Origin: Marinicellulosiphila megalodicopiae
GTDB lineage: Bacteria; Pseudomonadota; Gammaproteobacteria; Pseudomonadales; Natronospirillaceae
DNA length: 64,000 nt
Assembly (NCBI RefSeq): GCF_045862395.1
Contig: NZ_AP023087.1
Span: 1,984,001-2,048,000 of the forward strand
Direction: 5' to 3'
Below, piece after piece: positions 6,891 through 16,806 of the stretch (position 1 is the first letter of the stretch; every line of letters begins with the position of its first letter). The notes below the pieces were generated by a model. The model was not told the DNA's origin and did no database searches. It worked only from the letters and a program-made list of their open reading frames with translations. The position numbers and the translations under genes are program-made.

Positions 6891-8630
6891 ATGACAAAAC
6901 AACTTTTAATTCAAACCGGGCAAGCAACCGATGCAGGCCGAAAAAAAATCAACCAAGACTATATTGGGGTGAACCTTCCTAATGATTTGCTTGTTAATAA
7001 CAAAGGCATTGCGATTGCGATTGCTGATGGTATTAGTAGTAGTCAGGTGAGTCAGGTGGCCAGTCAAGCCGCAGTAAATGGATTTTTGGAAGATTATTTT
7101 TGCACAAGCGATGCGTGGAGTGTAAAAACTTCTGGCATAAAAGTATTGTCTGCTTTGAATTCTTGGTTGTTTTCACAAACACAAAATAGTCCGCACCGTT
7201 TTAATAAAGACAAAGGTTATGTCTGTACGTTTAGTGCATTAGTTTTAAAATCCAATACCGCTCATATTTTTCATTGTGGCGATTCACGAATTTATCAATT
7301 AAGTGGGCAGCAAACAAAAAGTCCAAAATTAGAACAATTAACAATGGATCATCGAACCATTATCTCTTCGACTGAAAGTTATTTAGCAAGAGCGTTAGGG
7401 GTTCAGCAGCAACTGGATTTTGATTATCAATCCGTCCAATTAAATGTAGGGGATTATTATATTCTCACAACAGATGGTATTTATGAATTTGTTAGCGAGC
7501 AATTTATTATTGAACAAATCCATAAGCATCATCATGACTTAGATCAAGCGGCTAACTCTATATTAAAACAGGCGTATGCAAATGATAGTGGTGACAATCT
7601 GAGTATTCAGATTGTAAAAATCATCGCTTTGCCTGATTTGGATTTAGAAGAAATCAGTCAGCAAATTTTAAGCTTGCCCATTGCACCAAGTTTAAGTCCT
7701 CGCATGGAGTTTGATGGGTATTTGATTCAAAGAGAGATTTATATAAGCAGTCGAAGTCATGTGTATTTAGCTCAAGATATTGAATCGAAAAAGCAATATG
7801 TCATCAAAACGCCATCAGTTGAACTGTGTAAAGATACGGCGTATTTAGAAAGTTTTTTAACCGAAGATTGGATTGCAAAGCGTATTGATAATGCGCATGT
7901 ATTAAAAGCACCGAACAGTATACGGCCTAAAAACTTCATGTATTTAGCCTGTGAATACATCGAAGGTAAGTCCTTGTCTCAATGGATGCGCGATAATCCT
8001 AATCCATCTATTGAAAAAGTACGGGATATTGTTAATCAAGTTGCTAAGGGGTTACAGGCATTTCATCGACAAGAAATGGTGCATCAAGATTTACGTCCTA
8101 ATAACATCATGATTGATCAACAAGGTTTGGTCAAAATTATTGATTTTGGATCGACCAAAGTGGCAGGTATTTTAGAAACTAAAAATATGAAAGAAGATAA
8201 CCGTATTCAAGGTACCGCATTATTCAGTGCACCGGAATATTTCATTGGTTATGGAGGTGATAGTCGCTCAGATTTATTTTCATTGGCAGTGATTACCTAT
8301 CATTTGCTCAGTGGCAAACTTCCCTACGACACAAAAGTGTCTCGGTGTACTAATAAAAAAGATTTACAAAAATTGCAATATCAAACATTACAACATTTTG
8401 ATGAGTTGGGTGTTGCACCTTGGGTAGACGAAGCAATCAAAAAAGGGTGTCATCCAGAGCCTTTAAAGCGATACCAGGAAGTCAGTGAATTTATTTACGA
8501 TTTGCATCATCCTAATAAAGATTTTTTAAGAAAAACCAGGCCTGCATTAATTGAGCGTAATCCAGTTGCTTTTTGGCAGGGGGTGAGTGCCATTCTATTA
8601 GGTGTAGTGGTTTTTTTATTAGCGCGTTAA
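6891..8630 (+). CDS. PP2C-type phosphatase fused to Ser/Thr protein kinase, tail-anchored
   Basis: This 579-residue protein carries two opposing signalling enzymes. Residues about 5-245 are a PP2C phosphatase with the metal-binding motifs GRKKINQDY, IADGISSS, HCGDSRIYQL, TTDGIYEF and DNLSI. Residues about 275-545 are a kinase with VIKTPS (Lys about 304), the catalytic loop HQDLRPNN (Asp about 400) and a DFG (about 418), so it looks active. A final hydrophobic stretch (AILLGVVVFLLA) would anchor it in the inner membrane with both domains in the cytoplasm. Such fusions are known beside nitrate/nitrite assimilation genes in Pseudomonas-like bacteria. The ATG lies right after a terminator-like hairpin, which is odd. 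Confidence 0.92.
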   Translation: MTKQLLIQTGQATDAGRKKINQDYIGVNLPNDLLVNNKGIAIAIADGISSSQVSQVASQAAVNGFLEDYFCTSDAWSVKTSGIKVLSALNSWLFSQTQNSPHRFNKDKGYVCTFSALVLKSNTAHIFHCGDSRIYQLSGQQTKSPKLEQLTMDHRTIISSTESYLARALGVQQQLDFDYQSVQLNVGDYYILTTDGIYEFVSEQFIIEQIHKHHHDLDQAANSILKQAYANDSGDNLSIQIVKIIALPDLDLEEISQQILSLPIAPSLSPRMEFDGYLIQREIYISSRSHVYLAQDIESKKQYVIKTPSVELCKDTAYLESFLTEDWIAKRIDNAHVLKAPNSIRPKNFMYLACEYIEGKSLSQWMRDNPNPSIEKVRDIVNQVAKGLQAFHRQEMVHQDLRPNNIMIDQQGLVKIIDFGSTKVAGILETKNMKEDNRIQGTALFSAPEYFIGYGGDSRSDLFSLAVITYHLLSGKLPYDTKVSRCTNKKDLQKLQYQTLQHFDELGVAPWVDEAIKKGCHPEPLKRYQEVSEFIYDLHHPNKDFLRKTRPALIERNPVAFWQGVSAILLGVVVFLLAR

Positions 8631-8679
8631 TCACAAACGAAGCAAAACTTCGAATTTTCCATCAGAAGAGGTAAAAACT

Positions 8680-9129
8680 ATGATTCAATCAAGAGATGAA
8701 GTCACGAAAATTATTTGTTCAACCAAAGTGGCCAAAGGTATAAAGTGGAGCGACGTTGCGCATAAATTGGAGTTGTCTAAAGAGTGGACGACAGCTGCCT
8801 GTTTAGGTCAAATGGCTTTAACAAAAGAGCAGGCTACCATTGTGGGAGAGGTGTTTTCACTGTCGGATGAAGCGATTGCTTGGTTGCAAATAGCTCCATA
8901 CAAAGGCTCATTACCAACGGCTGTTCCAACTGATCCATTGATTTATCGTTGGTATGAATTGGTAAATGTTTATGGCACAACCATTAAAGAGTTAATTCAT
9001 GAAGAGTTTGGTGACGGGATTATGAGTGCGATTGATTTTTCAATGGATATTCAGCGTGAGCCTGACCCAAAGGGCGATAGAGTTAATGTTGTGCTTTCTG
9101 GTAAATTCTTGCCTTATAAAACGTATTAA
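8680..9129 (+). CDS. cynS: Cyanate hydratase (cyanase)
   Basis: Cyanase converts cyanate and bicarbonate to ammonia and carbon dioxide, freeing nitrogen and detoxifying cyanate. The 149-residue protein matches the family along its whole length, with an N-terminal helical DNA-binding-like domain and the C-terminal catalytic domain. The three catalytic residues are present as R90, E93 (in YRWYELV) and S116 (in GIMSAIDF), matching R96, E99 and S122 of the E. coli enzyme. An AGAGG ribosome site precedes the ATG. A short CGAAG/CTTCG hairpin (8638-8652) lies in the spacer after the kinase gene. CynS is the last gene of the FNT-kinase-cynS cluster. Confidence 0.97.
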   Translation: MIQSRDEVTKIICSTKVAKGIKWSDVAHKLELSKEWTTAACLGQMALTKEQATIVGEVFSLSDEAIAWLQIAPYKGSLPTAVPTDPLIYRWYELVNVYGTTIKELIHEEFGDGIMSAIDFSMDIQREPDPKGDRVNVVLSGKFLPYKTY

Positions 9130-9138
9130 ATTTGGATT

Positions 9139-9160
9139 AGCAGGTCTTTTGGCCTGCTTT
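9139..9160 (+). terminator. Terminator after cynS
   Basis: AGCAGG (9139-9144) pairs with CCTGCT (9153-9158) around an eight-base loop and is followed by a short T-rich tail. It is a modest intrinsic terminator directly behind cynS. Confidence 0.6.
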
Positions 9161-9523
9161 AATATTTGATTCTATGGTGTCTCAGTATTTTATTATTCAA
9201 TAAATTTCATAGAATTATTCTGATTTAGAGAAACTTAAAAAAGTGGATTCAAGTAAAATAATATATCAAAAAAATTCAAATACCTGCTTAAAAAACGGAA
9301 TCAATTAATATAAAACAACGCTTATTAAATAGGGTTTTAGATAAAATTGTCCCACTGATTAAGCCAATATTGATTAATCGAACAATATTCAAATAAAATG
9401 ATAAAAAATTATCTTACGACTATTTAGCGAAATAAAGCCTAAATTATTGAATTCCTTATCAAAATTGCATATTCTGTCCAACTTTTACACTAATCGTATT
9501 GTTGTGCGTAGGATAATGCCATT
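9161..9523. other. AT-rich intergenic region before smc
   Basis: This stretch of about 360 bases has no convincing gene, RNA or repeat. It should carry the promoter of the smc-zipA-ligA operon, but no clean -35/-10 pair stands out. A TAGGA ribosome site (9509-9513) lies ten bases before the smc ATG. Confidence 0.5.
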
Positions 9524-12500
9524 ATGCGCTTAAAGGCCATAAAACTTGCTGGGTTCAAATCGTTTGTAGACCCAACTTACATCCCATTTCCATCTAATTT
9601 GTCTTGTATTGTCGGCCCAAATGGCTGTGGAAAATCAAACACGATTGATGCTGTACGCTGGGTAATGGGTGAGTCATCGGCTAAAAACCTTCGTGGCGAA
9701 AGTATGACTGACGTTATTTTTAACGGCTCAAATGCTAGAAAACCCGTCGGTCAATGTACCGTAGAATTGATTTTTGATAATACTGATGGGAAATTACGCG
9801 GTGAATATGCCTCGTTTACAGAAATTTCCATTCAACGTAAAGTGACCCGTGACGCTCAAAATACTTACTATTTAAATGGCACAAAATGTCGTCGTAAAGA
9901 TATTACCGATATTTTCTTAGGCACCGGTTTGGGCCCAAGAAGTTATGCGATCATTGAACAGGGCATGATTTCTCGTTTAATTGAGTCCAAACCAGAAGAG
10001 CTTCGAATATTCATTGAAGAAGCCGCAGGTATTTCAAAATATAAAGAGCGTCGGCGCGATACTGAAAATCGTATGCGTCGAACGCGTGAAAATTTAGAGC
10101 GCTTAACGGATATTCGTGAAGAGTTAGGCCGACAGTTATCACATTTGCATCGCCAAGCCCAGGCTGCTGAAAAATACACTGAGTATAAAAAACAAGAGCG
10201 TCAAGAAAAAGCGCAATTAAATGCCATGCGTTGGCAGTCACTAAATGTGCAGGCGCAACAAGAAAATGCACAAATTGCTCAATTTGAAGCACAGATTGAA
10301 GAGCAACGATTAGGGCAATCTAACGTTGATTTAAAAATTGAAGAATTTCGTGAATCTAATTATGAGGTAACGGAGTCATTTAACCAGCTTCAAGCTAAGT
10401 TTTACGAGGCAGGTCAAGAAATTGTATTGTTTGAACAAAATATGAAATTCAAGCAAGAACGTGCAGGCAAGCTTGGTCAAGATATGGCCGAAGTGGATCG
10501 TGATATGGCTCAGGTTAATCGTGATTTACAACAAGATAAAGACGCGTTAGAGCAATTAATCGAACAACTAGAAATGCTAGAGCCTGAAGTGGAAATGGCC
10601 ATTGAAGAAGAAATGATGGCAAGCGAGGCGATTGCTGAATCAGAAGAGAACATGAATCAGTGGCAACAAGCTTGGGAATTATACAACTCAGGTGCGGCTG
10701 GCCCACAAAAACAAGCGGAAGTGGCGCAATCGCGTATCCAACATTTAGAGCGTGTGATTGAACAAATTAATCGTCGTTTAAGCACTTTGCATTCTGAAAA
10801 GTCAACCTTAGTAACCGGTCCTGAAGCGGAATTAATTCAGGAATTGCTTGAAAAATCCGAAGAATCTCAGGAGCAGCAAGAACAATGTGCGTTGCAACTT
10901 GAAGGCTTGAATGAAGACCTACAAACAACAAAAGAAACCGTCGAGAAAAATCGAACCAAACTGCAAACCAAGCGTTCTGAAGAGCAACAAGCAAAAGGCC
11001 GTAAAGCAACATTAGAAGCATTACAAAAGGCTGCCAAAGATGAACAATCCGGGGAGGTAGCAAAATGGTTAGAGTCTCAACAACTTAATAATTTACCTAG
11101 ATTAGCCCAAAGCATTCAAGTGCAAAATGGCTGGGACAAGGCCGTTGAAGTGGTACTGGGACAATATCTTCAAGCGGTTTGTGTGAATGATATTCATGCA
11201 GGTCTAACTGAATCGTTGCTGCAGTTAAGTGAAGGTAAATTAGTACTGACAACTCATTCGACTAATCCGAACCAAAGTAATTCATTAGCTTCACAAGTCA
11301 CGTCTTCGTTTGCTTTGGGGAAAGATTTAACTCAAGTTTTGATTGCTGATAATATTGAGCAAGCTTTATCCTTAAAAGCCAGTTTGCAGCCTGGACAGTC
11401 AGTGATTACCAAAGAAGGTATTTGGTTAAGTAAAGACTGGTTCAGAGTCAGCAAAGACAGCGATTCAAGTGCGGGTATTTTGTCTCGTGAAAGTGAATTA
11501 GAAAATTTAGAGTGTGTTTTGGATGAACTGGATGCTGAAATCGAAGAATTAGAAGTCGATTTAGAAACTGCTATATTGCGCCAGCGCTCCCAAGAACAAG
11601 AAAAAGAAACCACTCAACGTGAATTAAATGAATTGTCTCGTCATTTTTCTCAAATATCAGCAGAGTTAAGTGGTAAACAGGTTCAAGTAGAGCAGGTTAA
11701 AAAACGATCTGTTCAGGTCAATGAAGAAATTGAAGAGCAAGAACTGCAGCTTGAGCATGAACGTGAACAAATATCCGATTCGCGAATTGAGCTACAAGAA
11801 GCTTTAGATGCGATGGAAGGTGGTGTTGAAGAGCGTGAGAATTTATTGGCAAAAAAAGATGATGTAAAAATGTCATTGGATGAAGCGCGTGATCGTGAGC
11901 GTGATTGCAAAATGAAAGCTCAAACGTTAACGGTTGAAAAAAATAAAGTTCAAACGCAAATTGAATCCAAAGAGCATGCTAAACAGCGTTTGCAAGAACA
12001 GGTTGAGCGTTTAAATGAGCGTAAAGAACAAATTTTAATGTCAATGGAAGAGTCAGACGATCCATTAGATGAAATGCGTTTAGAGCTTGAAGAAAAATTA
12101 GAACGACAGCAAGAAATTGAAGAAAAAGTAAATCAAGCTCGTGGTCAAATGACACAGATTGATGCGCAAATGCGTGAACTTGAAATGTCCAGAGGGGATT
12201 TTGAGCGTAAAGCATTAGCCTTAAGAAATGATTTAGAACAGGTGAGAATGTCTGCGCAAACAATTATAACAAGGCGTCAAACATTACAAGAACAGCTGGC
12301 GGAACAAAACTTTAATATTGATGCCGTGTTAGAAACTTTGCCTGAAGATGCAAATGAAGATCAGTGGCAGCAATCATTACAAGAGATTGGAAATAAAATT
12401 CAGCGTTTGGGTGCTATCAATTTAGCAGCAATTGATGAATATAAAGCACAAGCTGAGCGTAAACATTACTTGGATGCGCAAAATGAAGATTTAGAAAAAG

Positions 12501-13021
12501 CCATTGAAGTATTAGAAAATGCCATTCGTAAAATTGACACTGAAACACGTAATCGATTTAAAGAAACCTACGATAAAGTAAACGCTGGTTTACAAGAATT
12601 ATTTCCAAAAGTATTTGGTGGCGGGCATGCTTATCTGGAACTTACAGGCGATGATTTACTCGATACAGGGGTTGCCATTATGGCAAGACCACCTGGAAAA
12701 CGAAATTCAACCATTCACTTATTAAGTGGTGGAGAAAAAGCACTAACAGCCATAGCGTTAGTCTTTTCGATATTTAAACTGAACCCAGCCCCATTTTGTA
12801 TGCTAGATGAAGTTGATGCACCTCTTGATGATGCTAACGTTGGGCGTTATGCTCGGTTAGTTGAGGCGATGAGTGATCATGTTCAATTTATTTACATTAC
12901 GCATAATAAAATCGCAATGGAAATGGGACATCAATTAATGGGCGTAACCATGAACGAACCGGGTGTGTCCCGTTTAGTAAGTGTAAACGTTGAAGAAGCT
13001 GCAAAATTAGCAGCATTGTAA
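9524..13021 (+). CDS. smc: Chromosome segregation protein SMC
   Basis: SMC dimers form ATP-driven rings that compact and separate chromosomes. The 1165-residue protein has Walker A GPNGCGKSNT at 31-40, long coiled coils on either side of a globular hinge (about 510-660), and at the C-terminus the signature LLSGGEKALTAIAL and Walker B FCMLDEVDAPLDD. Length and layout are normal for bacterial SMC, so this organism uses SMC and not MukB. The gene heads a smc-zipA-ligA run, an order conserved in Pseudomonas-like gammaproteobacteria. The partner genes scpA and scpB are not in the window. Confidence 0.98.
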   Translation: MRLKAIKLAGFKSFVDPTYIPFPSNLSCIVGPNGCGKSNTIDAVRWVMGESSAKNLRGESMTDVIFNGSNARKPVGQCTVELIFDNTDGKLRGEYASFTEISIQRKVTRDAQNTYYLNGTKCRRKDITDIFLGTGLGPRSYAIIEQGMISRLIESKPEELRIFIEEAAGISKYKERRRDTENRMRRTRENLERLTDIREELGRQLSHLHRQAQAAEKYTEYKKQERQEKAQLNAMRWQSLNVQAQQENAQIAQFEAQIEEQRLGQSNVDLKIEEFRESNYEVTESFNQLQAKFYEAGQEIVLFEQNMKFKQERAGKLGQDMAEVDRDMAQVNRDLQQDKDALEQLIEQLEMLEPEVEMAIEEEMMASEAIAESEENMNQWQQAWELYNSGAAGPQKQAEVAQSRIQHLERVIEQINRRLSTLHSEKSTLVTGPEAELIQELLEKSEESQEQQEQCALQLEGLNEDLQTTKETVEKNRTKLQTKRSEEQQAKGRKATLEALQKAAKDEQSGEVAKWLESQQLNNLPRLAQSIQVQNGWDKAVEVVLGQYLQAVCVNDIHAGLTESLLQLSEGKLVLTTHSTNPNQSNSLASQVTSSFALGKDLTQVLIADNIEQALSLKASLQPGQSVITKEGIWLSKDWFRVSKDSDSSAGILSRESELENLECVLDELDAEIEELEVDLETAILRQRSQEQEKETTQRELNELSRHFSQISAELSGKQVQVEQVKKRSVQVNEEIEEQELQLEHEREQISDSRIELQEALDAMEGGVEERENLLAKKDDVKMSLDEARDRERDCKMKAQTLTVEKNKVQTQIESKEHAKQRLQEQVERLNERKEQILMSMEESDDPLDEMRLELEEKLERQQEIEEKVNQARGQMTQIDAQMRELEMSRGDFERKALALRNDLEQVRMSAQTIITRRQTLQEQLAEQNFNIDAVLETLPEDANEDQWQQSLQEIGNKIQRLGAINLAAIDEYKAQAERKHYLDAQNEDLEKAIEVLENAIRKIDTETRNRFKETYDKVNAGLQELFPKVFGGGHAYLELTGDDLLDTGVAIMARPPGKRNSTIHLLSGGEKALTAIALVFSIFKLNPAPFCMLDEVDAPLDDANVGRYARLVEAMSDHVQFIYITHNKIAMEMGHQLMGVTMNEPGVSRLVSVNVEEAAKLAAL

Positions 13022-13042
13022 ATTTAAATTAGGTATTTAAAA

Positions 13043-13996
13043 ATGGAAACACAAACGATTTTTTTTATTATAGGTGTAATCGTTTTATTGGTTTTAGTGA
13101 TAGATGGTATTCGCAGAATGAGAAATGCAAGTCCTAGATATCAACAAAAAATGTATGCCAAACAAAAAGTAGAAGTTGACGATATTTCATCTGCCGAACT
13201 TCCTAATGGTGGATCTCGTATTGTTAAAAAAGAAGGTCAAGATACTGAGTCAATGGCACACATAAAAGGCATCGATGATTTAGAGCAAGACTTAGATGAG
13301 CATGTACCCGTCTTGATGGATTCCGTTGAGCATATAATTGAGCAGTTGGATGAACAAGAACCAAACATGGATATTGCCCAGCAAACCAGTTTGGATTTGC
13401 AACAACCTGAAATAGACGAAGATGATGTGTTGTTACAACCAAATAATTATAATCATTCAGCAAATGAAGTTTCTAGTGAGTTTGAGCAAGATAGTTTTTC
13501 TGCGGTTGAAACTGAATATGAAATTGATGCCGTGACTGAGTCGAAATCAGAGAATAGTACACAGAAAAAAGAAACGGCTCAGGATGTATTAGTCTTAAAT
13601 ATTACATCAAATGCAGAGACGTTTAATGGTCAAGATTTATATCATGCCATGATTGCAGGCGGTTTACGTTTTGGTAAGATGAATATTTTTCACAGTTCAA
13701 CACAGGCAGGAAAAACACAATTCAGTTTAATTAATTCTGTGCAACCTGGTACGTTTGATTTGGAAAGTATTAATCAATTTAATACGCCAGGGGTGTCTTT
13801 GTTTATGCAATTGCCATGTGAAGTTGATCCTGTTTCTGCATTTGAGCAAATGAAAAATGTTTCAGTTTTTATTGCAAATGAATTAAATGGTCAAGTGAGA
13901 GATGATGCACAAAACCGTTTGACTGAACAAACTATTGAAAGTTATAGAGATCGTATTCGTCAATTTCAACGCTCACAATTATTAGAACAAGCTTAA
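13043..13996 (+). CDS. zipA: Cell division protein ZipA
   Basis: ZipA tethers FtsZ to the membrane at the division site. The 317-residue protein has the expected three parts: an N-terminal membrane segment (TIFFIIGVIVLLVLVIDGIRR), an acidic, low-complexity linker rich in Asp, Glu and Gln up to about residue 185, and a C-terminal FtsZ-binding domain beginning DVLVLNITS, with GLRFGKMNIFH and TPGVSLFMQLP. Its place between smc and ligA is the standard one. It starts 21 bases after smc and ends two bases before ligA, so the three are probably one transcript. Confidence 0.95.
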   Translation: METQTIFFIIGVIVLLVLVIDGIRRMRNASPRYQQKMYAKQKVEVDDISSAELPNGGSRIVKKEGQDTESMAHIKGIDDLEQDLDEHVPVLMDSVEHIIEQLDEQEPNMDIAQQTSLDLQQPEIDEDDVLLQPNNYNHSANEVSSEFEQDSFSAVETEYEIDAVTESKSENSTQKKETAQDVLVLNITSNAETFNGQDLYHAMIAGGLRFGKMNIFHSSTQAGKTQFSLINSVQPGTFDLESINQFNTPGVSLFMQLPCEVDPVSAFEQMKNVSVFIANELNGQVRDDAQNRLTEQTIESYRDRIRQFQRSQLLEQA

Positions 13997-13998
13997 CT

Positions 13999-16128
13999 AT
14001 GACTCCTGATTTATTTGAACAATCCAATAAAAAAGAAAAACAAGACAATCAAACAATATCAGAAAAAATAGAATCACTCAGGCAACAAATTGAAGGGCAT
14101 AATTACCGTTATTATGTCCTTGATGAACCATTTGTGTCTGATTCAACCTACGATAAATTGATGCAAGAGTTAATTGCATTAGAATCTAAATACCCAGAAT
14201 TTCAATCCAATGTTAGTCCCACCCAAAAAGTAGGCGCAGAAGTCAAAGCTGGATTTACAACTGTAAATCATGAAATCCCAATGTTGTCATTAGATAATGC
14301 ATTTAATGAACAAGACATGCATGAATTTTCTAAACGTATCGATAACCGAATTAATAATACTCAGACACTTAAGTTTGCCTGTGAGCCAAAATTAGATGGT
14401 ATCGCTGTTAGTTTATTATATATTGAAGGCCAATTAACCCGAGGTGCTACACGCGGTGATGGCGCAACCGGCGAAGATATAACAGCCAATGTTCGTGCTA
14501 TACAAAATATTCCATTAAGATTAATGGGAAGTGGATATCCAAAAATTTTAGAAGTTCGTGGCGAAATTTACATGCCGAAAAAATCATTTGAAGCATTAAA
14601 TGTATTGGCAGAAAAGCAAGGTACGAAAAGTTATGTCAATCCAAGAAATGCAGCATCTGGCAGTGTGCGTCAATTAGATGCAAATATTACAAGTCAGCGT
14701 AAATTGGAAATGTGTGCATATAGTGTCGGGTTAGTTGATGGTGATGGACTTGCGCAAAACCACAGTGAAATATTGGATCAATTAAAAAGCTGGGGAATAA
14801 AAATAAATGAAAACTCAAAAGTGGTTGATGGAGTAAATGGGTGTCTTGAATACTTTGATCACTTAAGTAATATCAGGAATTCGTTAGATTATGAAATTGA
14901 TGGCGTCGTTTTTAAAGTAGATGATTTAATTCTACAACAACGATTGGGATTTGTTTCGCGTGCGCCTCGTTGGGCAATTGCTCATAAATTTCCAGCTCAA
15001 GAAGAAAGTACCATAGTCGAAAAAGTTGAATTTCAAGTTGGCAGAACGGGAGCGGTGACTCCTGTGGCAAGATTAAAGCCTGTATTTGTTGGTGGTGTGA
15101 CTGTTTCAAATGTTACGCTACATAATATGGACGAAGTAGAGCGGTTGGGTTTATATGAAGGCGATACAGTATTAATAAGTCGTGCTGGAGATGTGATTCC
15201 AAAAGTAATGGCAAATTTAAGCAAACGTTTAATGGATCAAAATGAAAGCGATTCAAAAGGGGATTTAATAAAATCTGAATTATGCAAAGTGGAAGAGCGA
15301 TCTAAAAAGGTTGTTGCCCCTGACTGCTGTCCAGTTTGCTCGACAAAATTAGTGCGTATTGAAGGTGAGGTGATTATTCGCTGTATGAATTCTTTAGAAT
15401 GCAGTGCACAAAAAACCGAAGGGTTTAAACATTTTGTTTCAAGAAAAGCATTGGATGTCGATGGGTTGGGTGAAAAACTTATAGAAGTGTTAGTTGAAAA
15501 AGAACAGCTTAAACATTTTGATGATTTGTTTTATTTAGAATTAGAACAATTAGCAAATTTAGACCGTATGGCTGAAAAATCCGCTCAAAACGTGCTTGAT
15601 GCCATTGAAAAAAGTAAAGCTACTACGTTAAATCGATTCATCTATGCCTTAGGTATACGTGAAGTGGGTGTGGCAACTGCAAATAATTTGGTCACGCATT
15701 TTTTAACGTTAGATAATATAATGACAGCCTCAAAAGAGGCATTACTTGAAGTGGATGATATTGGTCCTGTGGTCGCTGAATATATTTTGCAATTCTTTGC
15801 AATTGATTCCAATGTTGAATTAGTGAATAAATTAGCGACAATCTTAAATTGGCCTGAAGTAGTTAAAAAAGAAGGCTTGCCATTAAATGGTCAGTCTTGG
15901 GTGGTGACAGGTAAGTTATCTGTAATGAGTCGTGACGAAGTAAAAGATAAACTGATTTCATTGGGTGCAAAAGTAGCAGGCTCAGTTTCAAAAAACACCC
16001 ATACATTAGTTGCTGGTGAAAAAGCAGGCAGTAAATTAGCTAAAGCACAAACATTAAATGTGTCCATTTTAAATGAACAACAATTTATTCAATGGTTAGA
16101 CAACTTAATCGGAGAGCAAAATTCATGA
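13999..16128 (+). CDS. ligA: NAD-dependent DNA ligase
   Basis: LigA seals nicks in replication and repair using NAD. The 709-residue protein shows the Ia domain with YYV-D, the adenylation motif CEPKLDG (Lys131), the OB-fold, a four-Cys zinc finger (CCPVC ... C...C about residues 443-470), helix-hairpin-helix repeats and a C-terminal BRCT domain starting GQSWVVTGKL. It is about 40 residues longer than E. coli LigA. Part of the excess is an extra charged insertion (about 411-440) before the zinc finger. The stop codon overlaps the start of yheU (ATGA). Function is certain. Confidence 0.98.
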   Translation: MTPDLFEQSNKKEKQDNQTISEKIESLRQQIEGHNYRYYVLDEPFVSDSTYDKLMQELIALESKYPEFQSNVSPTQKVGAEVKAGFTTVNHEIPMLSLDNAFNEQDMHEFSKRIDNRINNTQTLKFACEPKLDGIAVSLLYIEGQLTRGATRGDGATGEDITANVRAIQNIPLRLMGSGYPKILEVRGEIYMPKKSFEALNVLAEKQGTKSYVNPRNAASGSVRQLDANITSQRKLEMCAYSVGLVDGDGLAQNHSEILDQLKSWGIKINENSKVVDGVNGCLEYFDHLSNIRNSLDYEIDGVVFKVDDLILQQRLGFVSRAPRWAIAHKFPAQEESTIVEKVEFQVGRTGAVTPVARLKPVFVGGVTVSNVTLHNMDEVERLGLYEGDTVLISRAGDVIPKVMANLSKRLMDQNESDSKGDLIKSELCKVEERSKKVVAPDCCPVCSTKLVRIEGEVIIRCMNSLECSAQKTEGFKHFVSRKALDVDGLGEKLIEVLVEKEQLKHFDDLFYLELEQLANLDRMAEKSAQNVLDAIEKSKATTLNRFIYALGIREVGVATANNLVTHFLTLDNIMTASKEALLEVDDIGPVVAEYILQFFAIDSNVELVNKLATILNWPEVVKKEGLPLNGQSWVVTGKLSVMSRDEVKDKLISLGAKVAGSVSKNTHTLVAGEKAGSKLAKAQTLNVSILNEQQFIQWLDNLIGEQNS

Positions 16129-16334
16129 TGATTATACCGTTTAGACAATTGTCAGAAGAGGCACTTGATAATTTATTAGTGGAATACGTAACACGAGATT
16201 CCGATGCATCTGAAATTTCAATTGAAACTAAAAAAGGGCAAGTATTGCAACAGTTAAAAAATGGACAGGCATCGATTGTGTTTGATTCGCAAACCCAAAG
16301 TTCCACTATTATCAGTGTGGATGAATTAGTATGA
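16125..16334 (+). CDS. yheU: UPF0270 family protein YheU
   Basis: This 69-residue protein matches the small UPF0270/YheU family, whose members begin MIIPW-QL-xETLDNLIE; here it is MMIIPFRQLSEEALDNLL. The function of the family is not known. I start it at the ATG overlapping the ligA stop (ATGA at 16125), with GGAGAG at 16111-16116 as ribosome site. Its own stop overlaps the next gene by four bases (ATGA), so ligA, yheU and the DUF2489 gene are translationally coupled. Confidence 0.88.
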   Translation: MMIIPFRQLSEEALDNLLVEYVTRDSDASEISIETKKGQVLQQLKNGQASIVFDSQTQSSTIISVDELV

Positions 16335-16804
16335 TTTGGCTTCTTTGTGGATTGTTGATTGTTCTTGGGTTGTCAAGTTATGCTTTTATTTTATGTTTGC
16401 AAGTTTATAAAAAAAATAATCATGCAAAAGAGCAGTCTTTCAAGTTAGAAAACGAACGTCATATTGCCAATACAAAACACCAAAATTATCTGCAAACCAG
16501 TTTACATGTAATTGCGCAATCTTATTTAAAAGGTGAGTTAAATATTTCTGAAGCCTGTATTCGTGTGAAAGTGTTACTTGATAATTTGGAAATGGAAAAT
16601 TTAGACAAAACACCATTTAGTATTTTTGATGAAGTCTACGAAAAATTACAAGATTTTGATACGCACCAAGCAAGAAATGCATTACCAGAAAAAGAAAGAA
16701 AAATTCAAGATCGTAAACGGCATTTTATAGAAATGAAAAATAAAGAATCACTCGAGGCTGCGTTTAAAAAAGTAGCTAATCAATTTAAAATTATTAAGGA
16801 CTAA
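16331..16804 (+). CDS. DUF2489 family membrane-anchored protein
   Basis: The 157-residue protein has one N-terminal membrane helix (LLCGLLIVLGLSSYAFILCL) and a soluble, helical, charged remainder with the conserved QNYLQTSLHVIAQSYLKGE and ISEACIRVKVLLD segments of the DUF2489 family. The family occurs in Pseudomonas-like gammaproteobacteria, often near ligA and yheU, but has no known function. It overlaps yheU by four bases and ends two bases before the peptidase gene, so it is part of the same operon. Confidence 0.85.
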   Translation: MIWLLCGLLIVLGLSSYAFILCLQVYKKNNHAKEQSFKLENERHIANTKHQNYLQTSLHVIAQSYLKGELNISEACIRVKVLLDNLEMENLDKTPFSIFDEVYEKLQDFDTHQARNALPEKERKIQDRKRHFIEMKNKESLEAAFKKVANQFKIIKD

Positions 16805-16806
16805 CC

